DNA of 64,000 bases from Sinonovacula constricta (lineage: Eukaryota > Mollusca > Bivalvia > Cardiida > Solecurtidae), in the NCBI GenBank assembly GCA_007844125.1, contig CM017563.1:19745976-19809975 (forward strand), in the 5' to 3' direction. The translations under genes were made by a program, and so were the position numbers. This document shows positions 23,403 through 36,598 of this stretch, piece after piece. Position 1 is the stretch's first letter; each line of letters opens with the position of its first letter. A model generated the notes under the pieces. The model had not been told where the DNA came from. It saw only the letters and a list, made by a program, of their open reading frames with translations, and did no database searches.

Positions 23403-24850
23403 ATCCAGCTCTTTTATGTAATTGTATTTTACATTTTGACCGGAACAATATTTGCATTCAAATTTCAACATCGCATATGTCAGTACTTTGACGTGTTATA
23501 ACCTTCGTTTTTCATGTTTTAAAAAAGGGTTTGCTTAATGGTCAAGTGTTGTAGTTTTTTCCAGTCTTCTGTGCCATGTACTTCCTAAAGTTATTAATTT
23601 TGTACCAATTGAATGTTGTATTTAACTTAGCTGTTATGGTGTTTAAATGAGATAACTTTGTTGAAATAAATTTGTCTGCATTTTTGTGTTGTTGTTTTTT
23701 TTGTAGTTTTTAAATATGCTATTATTTCTATTTTTCATAATTGGTCATCTCTTCTTGTCTACGTTTTAAAACTACAAACAATAGTAAAGCGTATAACGGT
23801 ACCATGCAAATCGGCGAATGAATTCAACAGGCGATCTGGATGATGCTAATATCTAGAAAAGGTTACAACAGAAGCTGTTCTCTGTAATATATATGTTTCG
23901 TCCTTTCCCTTCTGTGTGATAAAGTAACTAGGTATGCATCGATGGTATTGCTCTCAAGTTAATTAAACGGGTAAGTGCACATACACACGCAGAGACAAAA
24001 TTACCAACACATCAATGTGCAGTAAAAGATCGTACATGTATTTATGCTCAAGATTATGACTATGTTGACGAAAAACAATAATATTTGATCTGGATTCTTA
24101 ACTGCAGCCTTACATAAGAAGAAATCGGAAAACTTACCCACTACGCTAGGGGCGTGTAACTGGTTCTACCCAGCCGGCGCTGACGATGTCACAGTTCCAC
24201 CCAACCATCCGGAAGGTGGACTACGTTATATGCGTTTGACAATGTGACGATCCGACAAGTGTACGACGCCGAATCTGTGGTCGAATTACTTCCCTTTAAC
24301 AAATTCATAAAGTAGGAAGTTAGCAGCAAGCAGTCAGTGAAGCACTGGACTATTACTCAAGAGGTGCCTGGTTTGAGCCATTGTAGAATCAAGCATGTTT
24401 TGTTGTTAATACATTTTTTACTTGTTCTTCTTATTCGCATGTCACCAGCTTTTGCTTTTATTGAAGGAAATTAACGTAATCTAAAAATTGGTGAAACAAC
24501 TATGATCGTTATATTGAAATTGGATCCCGAATCATTTTCTTGTGCGTAAAAGGTTGGTGATGAGCGTAATAGATGACGTTTCTTACCACTGATCTGACAG
24601 TCGCAGGTAGGAATTTATTCTTAGGTGTGATTTTTGCGTCATCAATTTCTTTAAATGTGATGACTTTTAAGAAAGTTATGGGCCCAATATGAAAAGCTTT
24701 TATAATTCTGGCAGGCCCGTTGATTTGTCCTACACAAAGCAACTTAAGTGGTCGCTGGCTTAAAATAATCAAATTTATTTGTAAGCAAAATTGAGAAAAT
24801 GAAAGTATGAACTAGGAAAGAAGACAAGAAAAAAAAAATCTAACAAAAAA

Positions 24851-24925
24851 TGGATTCTGTAAGATTCAAACCTGGGGCTTCATGCTTCGTAACCTAGTGG
24901 TCTACTGACTGAGCTACTAAATCTA
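24851..24925 (-). repeat. tRNA-like module, copy 2
   Basis: Same A-box/B-box arrangement as at 23.3 kb, with one or two substitutions, in the second tandem unit. Confidence 0.6.
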
Positions 24926-26395
24926 GATCCAGCTCTTTTATGTAATTGTATTTTACATTTTGACCGGAACAATATTTGCATTCAAATTTCAACATCGCAT
25001 ATGTCAGTATTCTGACGTGTTATAACCTTCGTTTTTCATGTTTTAAAGACGGGTTTGCTTCATGGTCAAGAGCTGTAGTTTTTGCCAGTCTTCTGTGCCA
25101 TGTACTTCCTAAAGTGAATAATTTTGTACCAATTAAATGTTGTATTTAACTTAGCTGTTATGGTGTTTAAATGAGATAACTTAGTTGAAATAAATTTGTC
25201 TGCGTTTGATTTTTTTTTTTTTTTTTGTATTTTTCAACTATGCTATTATTTCTTATTTTCATAATTGGTCATCTCTTCTTGTCTACGTTTTAAAACTACA
25301 AACAATAGTAAAGCGTATAACGGTACCATGCAAATCGGCGAATGAATTCAACAGGCGATCTGGATGATGCTAATAGAAGCTGTTCTCTGTAATATATATA
25401 TGTTTCGTCCTTTCCCTTCTGTGTGATAAAGTAACTAGGTATGCATCGATGGTATTGCTCTCAAGTTAATTAAACGGGTAAGTGCACATACACACGCAGA
25501 GACAAAATTATCAACACATCAATGTGCAGTAAAAGATTGTACATGTATTTATGCTCTAGATTATGACTATGTTGAGGAAAAACAATACTATTTGATCTGG
25601 ATTCTTAACTGCAGCCTTACATAAGAAGAAATAGGAAAACTTACCCACTACGCTAGGGGCGTGTAACTGGTTCTACCCAGCCGGCGCTGACGATGTCACA
25701 GTTCCACTCAACCATCCGGAAGGTGGACTACGTTATATGCGTCTGACAATGTGACGATCCGACAGGTGTACGACGCCGAATCTGTGGTCGAATTACTTCC
25801 CTTTAACAAATTCATAAAGCATGAAATTAGCAGAAAGCATTCAGTGAAGCACTGGACTATTACTCAAGAGGTGCCTGGTTTGAGCCATTGTAGAATCAAG
25901 CATGTTTTGTTGTTAATACAGTTTGTCTTGTTCTCCTTTTTCGCATGTCAACAGCTTTTGCTTTTTATTGAATGTTTGTATACATATATTTTACAGGACG
26001 CTCGATGAAGGAAATTAACGTAATTTGAAATTGGTGAAACGACTATCAAACGTTATATTGAAATTGGATCCCGAATCATTTTCTTGTGCGTAAAAGATTG
26101 GTGAGGAGCTTAATAGATGACTTTTCGTATCACTGTTCTGACAGTCGCAGGTAGGAATTTATTCTTAGGTGTGATTTTTGCGTCATCAATTTCTTTAAAT
26201 GTGATGACTTTTAAGAAAGTTATGGGCCCAATACGAAAAGCTTTTATAATTCTGGCAGGCCCGTTGATTCGTCCTACACAAAGCAATTTAATTGGTCGGT
26301 GGCTTAAAATAATCAAATTTATTTGTAAGCAAAATTGAGAAAATTAAAGTATGAACTAGGAAAAAAAAACAAGAAAAAATAAAATCTAACAAAAA

Positions 26396-26469
26396 TGGAT
26401 TCTGTAGGATTTGAACCTGGGACTTCATGCTTCGTAACCTAGTGCTCTACTGACTGAGCTACTAAGTCT
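26396..26469 (-). repeat. tRNA-like module, copy 3
   Basis: Same module in the third unit. Here the B box reads GGTTCAAATCC, closer to consensus, and the A-box side reads AGCTCAGTCAGTAGAGC. Confidence 0.6.
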
Positions 26470-27084
26470 TGATACAGCTCTTCTATGTAATTGTATTTTA
26501 CATTTTGACCGGAACGATATTTGATCTGGATTCTAAACTGCAACCATGCATAAAAAGAAATTGGAAAACTTACCCACTACGCTATTCGTGTGTAACTGGA
26601 TCTACCCAGCCTGCGCTGACGATATCACAGTTCTACCCAACCATCCGGAAGGTGGTCTACGTTAAAATGCGTTTGACAATGTGACGATCCGACAGGTGTT
26701 CGACGCCAAGTCTATGGTCGAATTACTTCCCTTTAACAAATTCATAAAACAGGAAGTAATTTCATACCTCAATTTTTCAATATTTTAGTATAAACTGTAG
26801 TTAGATTATTAAATTCATCCATGTATATTTTAGACGTTACAACAGGTACACAAAACAACATAAAATGAGCAGTAAAATTATCATGTGACCATGCAAAGTT
26901 CAATGGTGTTCAGTTTGCATATTCAGTCTGTTTAATAGTAGCCAGATAATATTATGGTATGTATGTCCTATGTTTACCCTGGTTATTTACATCTTTATGT
27001 AAACCCCTTGGTGGTGTTTAATGGTGTTTGGTATATTTGAAACTCTTGAAGGTAACTTTCATTCATTAATTACGTATATTTGTA

Positions 27085-27178
27085 TAAATATGTATATTAT
27101 ATACACGACACGTGTGCGTGCGTGCGTGTGTGTGTGTGCGTGTGCATGTGTGATTGCGTGTGTGTGTGTGTGTGTGTT
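27085..27178. repeat. (GT)n microsatellite with variants
   Basis: GTGCGTGCGTGCGTGTG followed by GTGTGTGTGTGT runs. Confidence 0.9.
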
Positions 27179-27559
27179 TAAAGTGTTCAACAATTTTTGT
27201 TGTTGTTTTGAATAGCATTATTAAAGTATTTACCGGTGAATATTTGGAATATGTGTTTAAACAGGTACATTCAATTTAGATTTATTTATTTTAGTCCAAG
27301 TGTTATAGGTACATGTACCTCTCTTTGAGAAGAGGCTTGGCTGATTTTACAGATCATCTTCTTAGTGTCAGCGTTACACTCTAGCTATGAGACGGATTTA
27401 TCCAAACAGACTAGAAAGGTCGAGCTATCGGCTCTAAAGCTAATTTCTTAGCTGATCAGTGCGGTCCGTCATCCACCTTGGACTCGCTAAGCTTGCGCGT
27501 CTTAGAAAAAACAAAATCTAGATGTGAATGTTGTGGCAGTTTGCAAAGGAATTACCAGT
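27150..27559. repeat. ~400-bp dispersed repeat, copy 1
   Basis: Nearly identical to 48,160-48,564 in the same orientation, from GATTGCGTGTGTGTG to AAAGGAATTACCAG, including GAGAAGAGGCTTGGCTGATT and CTCGCTAAGCTTGCGCGTCT. No coding frame spans it; class unknown. Confidence 0.85.
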
Positions 27560-28300
27560 ACTTACAAAATAGGATATCAGTTTCAGTTCTCATTATAAGC
27601 ATTTTTACTTAAAAACTTCGTATAATGAATACCAACAAGTGTTATTACTAGGGTGGCGAAAGGTGATAATTACAGACTGCTTAAATTCGGACGCCGAACA
27701 TGTTTAATTTAAGACCGATATAATAACATTATTACATATTAACTTGGCATTTATACTTATTTGAATGTCCTCTTAACAAATTAATCAACCATTATAGTTA
27801 ACGATAATTAGTGCACTGCAACAAACTTTACCTAAAATGCGTTAATACGCATACAGATAATCACACAAACATGCGAGCACTTTAGCAAGTTGCTGTCAAT
27901 AAAACCTGTCGTTCAGCGACAGTAAAGGTGTCATGGGGGCCAGGTAAATAGAAATATTTGCACTGAGCACTTCTTTACATGCAAAGTATATTCAGTAGGC
28001 GGAGTTTTGGTAGTGTCTACCGACAGCGCTACCCAACTTTAGCAATCGGAACTCCTCGCGTAATTCCGTCCTCCTTCGGATGTATCTGGTGCAATGATAC
28101 TTAAAGAAATCACGATCGTTTTGTTAGCCGGAAGTCGAAAGAATAGTCTTAAAATGTAGTTAGCACAAAAGAAACAATGGCGTCGTTTGACAGCTGTTTT
28201 GTAAATTAAACCTATATTATTTAAATTTGAAGCAGACACAAATTGAACTTTAACTGGCATCGTACTATAGTAAGCTGTCACCCGAGCTGCCATCTTTTAC
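27560..28300. other. No confirmed gene; possible minus-strand first exon
   Basis: A minus-strand ATG at 28,293 in a reasonable context (AAAAGATGGCAG) opens MAARVTAYYSTMPVKVQF and stays open about 80 codons. I recognise no domain and no strong donor, so it is not called as a gene. Confidence 0.25.
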
Positions 28301-29600
28301 CTTCTGTCACAAAAATCCATTTATGGAAATGGCCGAGGTGATCTGACTACCTACATATATCTGAGAGATGATTCGTCAATTATCCGAGGTGTTCCGATTG
28401 CAACTTTAGCTGTTGGCCATTTAACAATAATCCATTTGTTATCGTGGAAGGTGGTTTCGATAGTTGACGGGAGCTACCCGAGTAACCTCGCTGGTGTAGG
28501 TCAAGTGTAATGTGACCATAAAGCATAAAGCCATAAAACTGGACTTCCTCTGGACTTCCCGACCTTAAAATTTCGGCGTAGTTTACGCCCGGACATCCGT
28601 TAACGGAGACGCTGTCAATATTGTACTGTGGAATCCATTTCCATTCTAAGGGGTTGGGGTGTGTGTGTGTGTGGAGGGGGGGGGGGGATGTGACACTGCA
28701 TCCAAAGATAGTTAACCGAGGACAATGTTGCATTGGGATAAAATGGCGGCTTAGACGGTCATTTTGTAAAAAAAAATGGATATATTTTGCAAGGTAAGTG
28801 CCTTCAATCAATCCATACTTTAAAGTCCACCTGTGCATTTTGTGACCAGATGCTTAAGGTACCCAGGACACTTTGTTTCCGTAACGCAGATATTGTAACA
28901 AAAAATGTTATTGAAGCTTATTTACAGTTTAGGTAATGTAAACACGCCAAATATATGGTACTTTTAGGCTGATCTTAAGACAGCTGGGCGCTACCAAGTT
29001 GGGATTTAGCACTTTATCAAGTCACAATAACATTCCTTTGTCTACGTGGCTAGTCGCCACTTAGCCCCCTTAACAATGAAAAGCTACTATGCTTCGAGGC
29101 GGATTTTATCTTATCACAAAAAAAAACTGAATTATTTATTAATGGCATCGATACGGATCTTTAGTGTGTTAATATCGACTTTTAGATCATTAATGAATCA
29201 ATAATAATAGATATTTAGCAATGAGACTATTTTAAGTCGGACCCGAATCCTACAAGATCGTAACAAAACATTTTTTGACTGATTTATCTCATCACAAATA
29301 CTAAATTATTTAATAATAACACCCATATAGTTCTTATGTTACTTTCAACGTTTAAATCATTAATAATAGATATTTAACATTGAGACGCTTCGATACACTT
29401 TTTAATCGGACCCTAATCCAGCAAACCTGTTACAAATACATTACTTTGACTCATTTTTCTTATCACAAAAACTAAATAATTACATTATTTACACGCACAA
29501 ATTTCCTCATTGTTTAATTTTAACTTTTAAGCCATTTTAATAGATATAACATCAAGACGATGTTAAATAGACATACAACTTCGAGACGCTTTATAAACAG
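28301..29600. other. No gene recognised
   Basis: A 152-codon minus-strand frame at 28,838-28,380 crosses a (GT)n/G-run at 28,656-28,688, has no recognised domain and is unlikely to be real. The rest is AT-rich with TTTTAA-GTCGGACCC-type short repeats at 29,230, 29,400 and 29,560. Confidence 0.35.
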
Positions 29601-29606
29601 ACCGTC

Positions 29607-29940
29607 AGTTGCGTGTCCTTTTTTTCAACATCCCCGCCCCATCCCCACAAAAATAAAAAAAATAAAATAAAAAACAGCTCAAACAAACAAGAAGAAACAC
29701 CCAATAAATACACCGAAATTTAAACTGAAGGGGTCGGAGCAGTACAAAACATACAATAATAATAGGGGGTGGAATTAACGACATATAAATGACCAGTCCG
29801 GTAAAACATATATAAGAATGAGGAAAAACTCGAGAAAGGTAGCCAAAGGAAAGTTTTCATTCTCATCCTGGTTCTATTCCACTAAAATGAATGTCTCAAT
29901 GTCGTTTAAAGCGCTATGGTAAAGGTAAAGTTTCACGTAA
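29607..29940 (+). repeat. Composite dispersed repeat, inverted relative to 37.9-38.2 kb
   Basis: GACATATAAATGACCAGTCC, TATATAAGAATGAGGAAAAA and GAAAGGTAGCCAAAGGAAAG are closely matched by the reverse complement of 37,965-38,060. The neighbouring AAAATGAATGTCTCAATGTC at 29,886, by contrast, matches 37,760 in direct orientation. Confidence 0.7.
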
Positions 29941-30637
29941 ACTGAATCTATTCAGGTGTAATGAACGATATTTGTACCTTTATATTGAAGTATCACTACT
30001 ACTAAGGTAATAAGTGAAGGCACTAACCTGCCAGTGCGGAGTCCTTCTGATAGATTTGACCTGCCTACTAAACCGTTTTCTCCGAGTGATCTTGTCCGTA
30101 TGCCGCTCTCACAAACTGAGAGCTCGAATTTATACTAGGCCGGCGTAGTCTGCTTATCCAGTCAGTCCCAGTCGCTGTCACGGTCCAAGTCTGTTATAGG
30201 GTTTGTAGGCGTAAATGTGCACCTGTATTTGTACCCCTGACATGAAGTTGTTTTATATTTTAATGTAGATTATTTTGTTTTGTGGCTGTATTTGCTATAA
30301 TTAAGATAGTCTTATGCAATTTGGTGCAAAACAAAGCTGAAACATTGTATAATTATGAAAATGCAAAATAACTGCACTCCTATGCTCAATAATGGACTGA
30401 TCCATTTAGACCGGAGCTGGTCATTTGATTGAAAATGTGCGTGTTTACTATGCAAAAGACGGTGTAAGTTTTCAGGGGAGAATAACCGTCTTCGCGACAC
30501 ATAACTTTTCTTCTCAGATGCCGTATTATTAGATAATGAATTGGTCTTTATAGTTTGGGGGTTCCCAAAGAAACGATTTAATGTTAAACACCTTCCAAAG
30601 TTGTGACATTTACCATGGAGTACAGAACAAATTCATT
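29941..30637. other. No gene seen
   Basis: AT-rich spacer between two dispersed repeats. Confidence 0.5.
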
Positions 30638-30880
30638 CGTCATTCGGATCGGTAGGTCGCGGGTTCGAACCTCGGTAGGGTCAAACCAAAGAAGTTAAAG
30701 TTGGTAGTAGTAACTCCATCCTTACGCTCGGGGTTAAGATGACAGCATTACGCCTGACTCGTCGGTGTCAGTATGATGGACCGGCCGGGTTCAGTCGCTG
30801 TTCATCTCATAAGTGTCCCTGTGCTATAAAGATAGAAATGTCGCTGCACAGTATCGGCGAAAATGTCGGTAAACCACAAA
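30638..30880 (+). repeat. tRNA-derived SINE (family S1), 5'-incomplete
   Basis: Starts inside the tRNA-like head (GATCGGTAGGTCGCGGGTTC, B box GGTTCGAACC). It then matches the body of the better copy at 36,915-37,197: AAGTTGGTAGTAGT, ACGCTCGGG, CATTACGCCTGAC, GGTGTCAGTATGATGGACCG, AAATGTCGCTGC and GTATCGGC. The 5' third of the tRNA head is absent or diverged. Confidence 0.75.
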
Positions 30881-30949
30881 TTCATTTAGTGTCGTGTAAC
30901 CTGTTAACCGTTCACTACAGTATGATTGCAGAAGCAGTCATCGTCAACG

Positions 30950-31012
30950 TGTAGATGTTCATTTCGCTTCTGGTTGTATTTAGAAGACATAACAAAATGG
31001 CGACACACTGTT
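30950..31012 (+). repeat. Short dispersed repeat, related to 37.89-37.95 kb
   Basis: ACATAACAAAATGGCGACAC with flanking TTCTGGTTGTATTTAGAA-like sequence recurs at 37,890-37,945 in the same orientation. Confidence 0.55.
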
Positions 31013-31254
31013 GGCAAGGTAGGGAACCCGTATCCTGCCAGGGTTTATCTGAAGTGTGGAAAGGAGTTAAATAGCGAAAGGAGTTTCGCGAAAAGGGGCT
31101 TTGTTTCGATCGCTGTGCCTGCAAACAATGGCTTATTATTAAATTTGTTGTTATTATTATGTTACAATAAAGGTATTCATTTGTATCGTCTTAAAATAGG
31201 ATGATATTTAAAGCAACCTTTGTGTATTCCAGGAAAATAAACTCTTTTTCGCAC

Positions 31255-31345
31255 TTTTCAGTCGAGCGAAATGGCGTCATATAGCGAACTTAATTTACAT
31301 GATGTTTTAAGACTAAAAATTGGCTAAAACGTGTGAATTAATTAT
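31255..31345 (+). repeat. Short dispersed repeat, related to 22.1 kb
   Basis: GTCGAGCGAAATGGCGTCAT, then CTTAATTTACATGATGTTTT and AAAACGTGTGAA, parallel 22,104-22,190. Confidence 0.6.
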
Positions 31346-31683
31346 GATCTATATACTTGATGTGTGACAAACGTCTTCGAATAATAACATGAAAAAGTTG
31401 ATGCAGAGCACCAAAGTCACCGGAAAATAATGTAAAAATAGAATTTTGTAAACAGAGCGATATGACCTATTGCTGGATATGAATTTATATCCGCGGATAT
31501 GAAACTGTGGTACGAATACGAATACAAAAATCAATATTTACGAACTTTCTTTACCTATCCCTCTTCTAAACACTATGTGGACATTATTTTTCAATTAGGT
31601 CACTACTTTCGTCATAACTTATCAAAGAAAACTTTCAGCGCTTGGACATTTGTTCATATTGATCGGTTTTCCTTTCATTGCTT

Positions 31684-31990
31684 GCATTTGAGAAACCCAT
31701 CAGGAAGTGCGAGGTTAGAGCTCTGTAAAACCGGTAAAAGCACCCCAGTCGGTTATATTGCCGAATGACCGTTCCAAGGTGTTAACTGTCAGGTTTGCTA
31801 TTTTTGTTAAATGACTCATCACAGATTTGTTCTTACTATTACATTTGGCTCGCATGTGAATACCTTTGTCCTGTGCCTTTTCAATTTTTTGTATATGTGG
31901 CAATTCTCATTAAACTTTGTCATATTTATTCTTGTTCTTTAGATTTGTCTGTGTTTAGATGTCCTTTTATGTTAATAGTGGTATATAAAA
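31684..31990 (+). repeat. Dispersed repeat, inverted relative to 62.2-62.4 kb
   Basis: CATCAGGAAGTGCGAGGTTA and CACCCCAGTCGG match the reverse complement of 62,315-62,402 with the same internal order. In both copies the frame reads like R-K-P-x-G/R-x-C/A...TPVG, but no open gene is present. Confidence 0.6.
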
Positions 31991-32026
31991 TCATTTATTT
32001 TTAGTATTCTAATAAATACATAGATA

Positions 32027-35000
32027 CAGTCCGGGATAAAGATATACACGTTAAAATCACCATATACATTTTAATGTGTAATATTCTTGTTTACTTTGAT
32101 GCAATATCATTATTGTTAGCTAATAAAACTCCTTTTCATTCAAGCATACCCGTCTTTACAAAGTAACTACATGTAAATATAGCCGCACTAGAGTAAATAT
32201 CCCTCGTCATGGGGAGGTACGGATATGAACGTTAAAATCACTATCAGGCAGAACTTTTTTGTTGTTATTGTTGTTTTTTTGGAGGGGGGGGGGGCTTTTG
32301 GCGATGAACGATTTGGGCATGCTTCCAAGGAAAAAATGTTTATAGAAAAAACAACAACATCCGGCGTCATAAGTCACATATGTTATGCGACGTAACGGAT
32401 ATTTACCTAATTTTCGGTCGTTTTTCGATGGAAAGACATGTGCACGTGCTTCATGCGACACAGAGAACGTGCAGCTGTATATATATATATTTTTAATATT
32501 CGGATAAATAATGTGTATGTGGGAAGTACGTCACAGTTTTGCGGCCTGACACGTATAATAAAGATATTCGTACTTCATATAAGTATGTATATGGTGATTC
32601 ACGCCAATCAGTTTGATGTTTTTATGACTAACGTATGAACATTACGCATCTTATTGCACTCCCAGTTACAATACGTTTAAACAGCTTAAATAGTTTAAAA
32701 ACGTCGCGATGCTTTTTATTCTCCTTTACTTTCAAGAACACAGTCTGTTGAGGAATAACATACCCACATTAAATGTAGTGATCAGATATAGCACTGTTTA
32801 CCATTAATCATTTTGACTCAGCAATTTTTTGCTTTGGAGACAAAATTAAAGCAAACAAAATCCAAAAATAAGGCAAACTGTGGAGAAGTCGTGTTAAACT
32901 GGAATTGCCTATTTCTTATAAAATGTTTTATTGTGGTAAAGTAGAACTACTATGACAATCGCAAGCGTCCAAAAGTCATTTTTATGGATGATGTTTCTTA
33001 AACTCTCAGATACAATCTTTGGAGAAACACATTTGTCGTTGTTTTTTTCTGCTGACCGTGTCATATTTTACATGTATATATTTACATTTTGCCATCTAAA
33101 ACAACATATTTATTAGGGCTATGAAAATAGGCATAGTTATTTTTGTCAGAGATACAGAACAAAAAGTTAAATTCATATATGATTCATGGGCGGAACTAGC
33201 GGGGAACGGGGTCGGGACTCCCGCAATACCCCAAACCCAACCCCACCCACGACATTGTCAACAATACTTCACGTGATTTTTTAACACTTGATGGTATGCC
33301 ACATCTTTGTGACACTAGAAGTACTATAGTCACATTTGTGTCGAGTACTACAGATAAGGCGAGTAAGCACGTATTTACGCCCAAAATATCTTGAAAAAAA
33401 GCGCATGGAAATGAAACTATTTTTGTAAAAAAATAGCGTTGGGCACCGTTATTTAGGCCTATGTATTGAAAGAATTAGATCCTTGAATGATTCATATTAA
33501 GCACAGGAAATTTATCCTAGTACGTGCACTTTGTCAGACTGGTTTTTAGTTTTATCATAAAAAATTATGCATTTGGTGATTATTATCAACACCTGAATTC
33601 CATAAAATATATTATCTGGGAGAGATACAGATAGAGCCTTCGGAAACAAAATTATACATTAACATAAAATAGCAACTTTGGTTAGATTGAAGTTGTACAT
33701 CAATGGTTATGTCAAGTATCTAACAGCTTCTGAAATGCAGGAAATGCCTCTATTTGGCTGCTACATTTACACCCCCCCCCCCACCTCACCCACAACTGCT
33801 AGCCCCTCTGCCCCAACACACACGAAAACAATCATAGATCTGCCAATGTGTTTGAATGATGATGGTAATTGATTGTATTTATGTGCGTTTTCCTGCCAAG
33901 TAAATGCTACATATTTATATAAAAGTATATAGATCCCGGAACGATTCGCTTTTACAAAGGACATCATGTGCACAAGATCATCTCTGAGAACGTGGACAGC
34001 TTTATCTTAAATTTGGAAAGGCCTGTCTACGTGCACAGCAAGGCCTACATATTAATTATTTTGTCGAAGTGAGCTGTTCAAGATACACAATCCAACAAAG
34101 AAGTAGGTGTCTAGTAACAGATGAATGAAACCCTTTATTGAGGCAGTCAGAAGATGCACACAATGGAATGCTTTACACAATTCTGACCCGAACTATAGCC
34201 AGGAACAACATAAAATGTAATCCCGATGTCTTTCGGAACGCAGTAACCTCTGCCACCAAAAAGCAAAATCAACAATCGACTAAACAAACTAGATTTGGAC
34301 GAGATTATATTATTTTGATATAGTTTTTTTAGTATAACTATATAGTTATAGTCTAACGAGGGTCTGAGGGCAGTTTACATTTTAAAAATGACATTTTAGG
34401 TTTTGTAATATTGCTGCATCCGTGAACTGTTATAAATATGTAAAGAGAGCAGTTATTTGTATTTCACTCTTGAACACATGCAATTAATTGTATGCTAATC
34501 TTAATACTGAATAATTGAGTTTGAGTGGTTTTAGAAAAAAAGTAAAAATAAAGGAAATGATGAAATCTCATATTAAATATTTCATTTCTTACGTTGTATT
34601 GCCAATAAATAGTGTACTAATACTTATGGATTCTTTACTAAATCGTCCTAACTTAAACGTACCTGTAAAATGTGTTCGTTCTAAAATATCTAAAGGTAGT
34701 GGTTTATTGTCGTGACATGTATTTAAAAATGGTAACAATATCGGATAACACCTTTACATGGAGCCTGAGTTCTAATAAGTTAAGGATTTGGTCACAACCA
34801 GGTTTTACACAACTGAACATGTATACGTTTTTAGTTTTCTATAAACAACTAGGCTGATTCTATCAAGTTGAAAAGGCTCCTTTGTTACCTTGCAATAAAA
34901 TCTCTTGTCGTGGATGAAACCTTAGCCCTCATTTCATGTATAAGGAAAATAAATACTTCCCCCTTCCTTCTTGAATTTAAATATTTGTTTCGGTTACATC

Positions 35001-36086
35001 ATTACCATATACAAACTTAAACTTCCCTTTTGAGAAAACTGCTTATTGTATTTAAAGCATGTTTTGGTTGTTTTGGTCTATCGAATTTAATCATATTTAC
35101 TCCTTATTTATTCAGACATAAACCTGCCTTTAATCTTTTTTTTTAATCTCCATGACAACATATATAAATGTTAAAAAAATCCATGAATGATTACATAAAT
35201 CGGCGAAAAAGCATTTATTACACGTTTCATTGAGAGTGTGTGAACATAACTAATGTAAACAGTGTATTCATACGCGTGGGTTGGTCACGTGACCTATTGA
35301 CTTGATATCACTAAGTTTATCCGGCAAGGCTTTATCCTGCACATTTACGCGTGAAAGCAGGATAAAATAATTTATAAAAATAGCAAGTATTGAATATAAG
35401 TACGGAGAATGTTGACCAATAGGCATAATTTTCCATGAAACATGTACATATACATAATGTTCTTTGAGAACACAAAATATAATCAAACATGTTCAAATAA
35501 GTTCCCTTTTAAACACATTATATATGTTTTATAAATGCTTGAAGCAGCAACATTTTAGCCAATGAAAACTTATAAATTGTTATGTATTATTAATATACAT
35601 GGAGCTTCATACAACTGCAGATCAAAAGATTGTAAAATTATCACGAACGTTGCCATTTATCTTCCCTTTTGTCGCAACCTGAGACATAAATCTGTAAACT
35701 AAAGGTTATCGCTAAAAACTGAATATGGACAAAATCTTCCGGATCACAAGTCCTTCTGTTCATTTAAGCAAACTCGGACAAACCCCCTCTAATAAATATT
35801 CCAATATGCACATACACAATTGCATGTACTTCGGGAATACCAAAGTTAATTTATTTGACTCATCAACGTTTGCAAATATGTAGCTACAGAAATTGTTTAT
35901 GTTTAACTCTTCAAAAAAGGCGCGGCTATTGATATATTTTAATTCTAACAGTTATTTTAGGACTCGTAGAACTTAATAAAAGTGGTTCAACTAACTAAAA
36001 ACTATTATATAACGCCAGAATTTACATAAATACATCAATAATTGGTGAAGATAGAGATTTTAACGTTCATATCCGTAGTCGGACTG
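32027..36086. mobile_element. Candidate TIR element bounded by CAGTCCG, TA-flanked
   Basis: The left end CAGTCCGGGATAAAGATATA and the reverse complement of the right end CAGTCCGACTACGGATATGA share CAGTCCG and then GATAT-x-x-ACGTTAAAATC. TA lies immediately outside both ends, as expected for Tc1/mariner-like elements. A second inverted pair using the same core lies at 32,212-32,246 and 36,365-36,398, so the true boundary is ambiguous. The interior (about 4 kb) has no transposase I can recognise. Confidence 0.4.
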
Positions 36087-36598
36087 TAAACGGATATGAC
36101 TACTTTCATTGCATCAACCATAATTACATTTAATACGATAATACCCAAGTTAAATGATTTTATTCATACAAATACATAAAACATTATATGAAACACATGA
36201 CTATAACATACATGGGTGTCAACAGTGAATTGAAGCGGCTATGTGTATAATTTATACCAACAATTCTGTAAGGACTTGTATAGTTTCAGTAAAGTATTTA
36301 AGTAACTTTATTTAAAAGAAATATATTACACAAACATTTACAGTAAAACAATATTTAGTGTTAAAGATAGTGAGTTTAACGTTTATATCCGTACCCCTTA
36401 TGTCCACGGATATGAACGTCAGTGCAGCTTTCAATATATTTATTAAGATAAAATGTGTAAAAATGGGATAAACTTCAATAACAGGTTGGAAACAGTTTAA
36501 CATCTCGTATCTTTCATCTGTACCAACCGACCTTACCTGCCTTACAACAGACATGTAGCCAGATCACAATTTACACGGTATATGGCCCAGCAGGTGTC

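Larger units (their letters stand above)
22845..26757. repeat. Three tandem copies of a ~1.53-kb unit
   Basis: The landmark TGGATCCCGAATCATTTTCT occurs at 23,001, 24,521 and 26,065 (spacings 1,520 and 1,544). Unit order: a TTTTTACTTGTTCTTCTT block, the TGGATCCCG block, a minus-strand tRNA-like module, AT-rich spacer, a GGTACCATGCAAATCGG block, a TACGCTAGGGGCGTGTAACT block, and a plus-strand tRNA-like stretch (GAAGCACTGGACT with GGTGCCTGGTTTGAGCC). Copy 3 lacks about 630 bp internally, joining at ATATTTG microhomology near 26,515, and ends early near 26,757. Copies 1 and 2 are highly similar, so the duplication is fairly recent. Confidence 0.9.

Noticed and set aside
23331..26469. Functional tRNA genes at 23.3, 24.9 and 26.4 kb
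   Set aside because: A and B boxes are present but acceptor and T stems do not pair; they lie in a tandem repeat and are better read as SINE-like.
28039..28293. Possible first exon starting MAARVTAYYSTMPVKVQF
   Set aside because: Start context is acceptable but there is no recognised domain and no strong donor; kept as a note only.
28380..28838. 152-codon minus-strand frame
   Set aside because: It crosses a microsatellite and G-run, has no recognised domain or flanking splice signals, and the C-terminal half could be open by chance.
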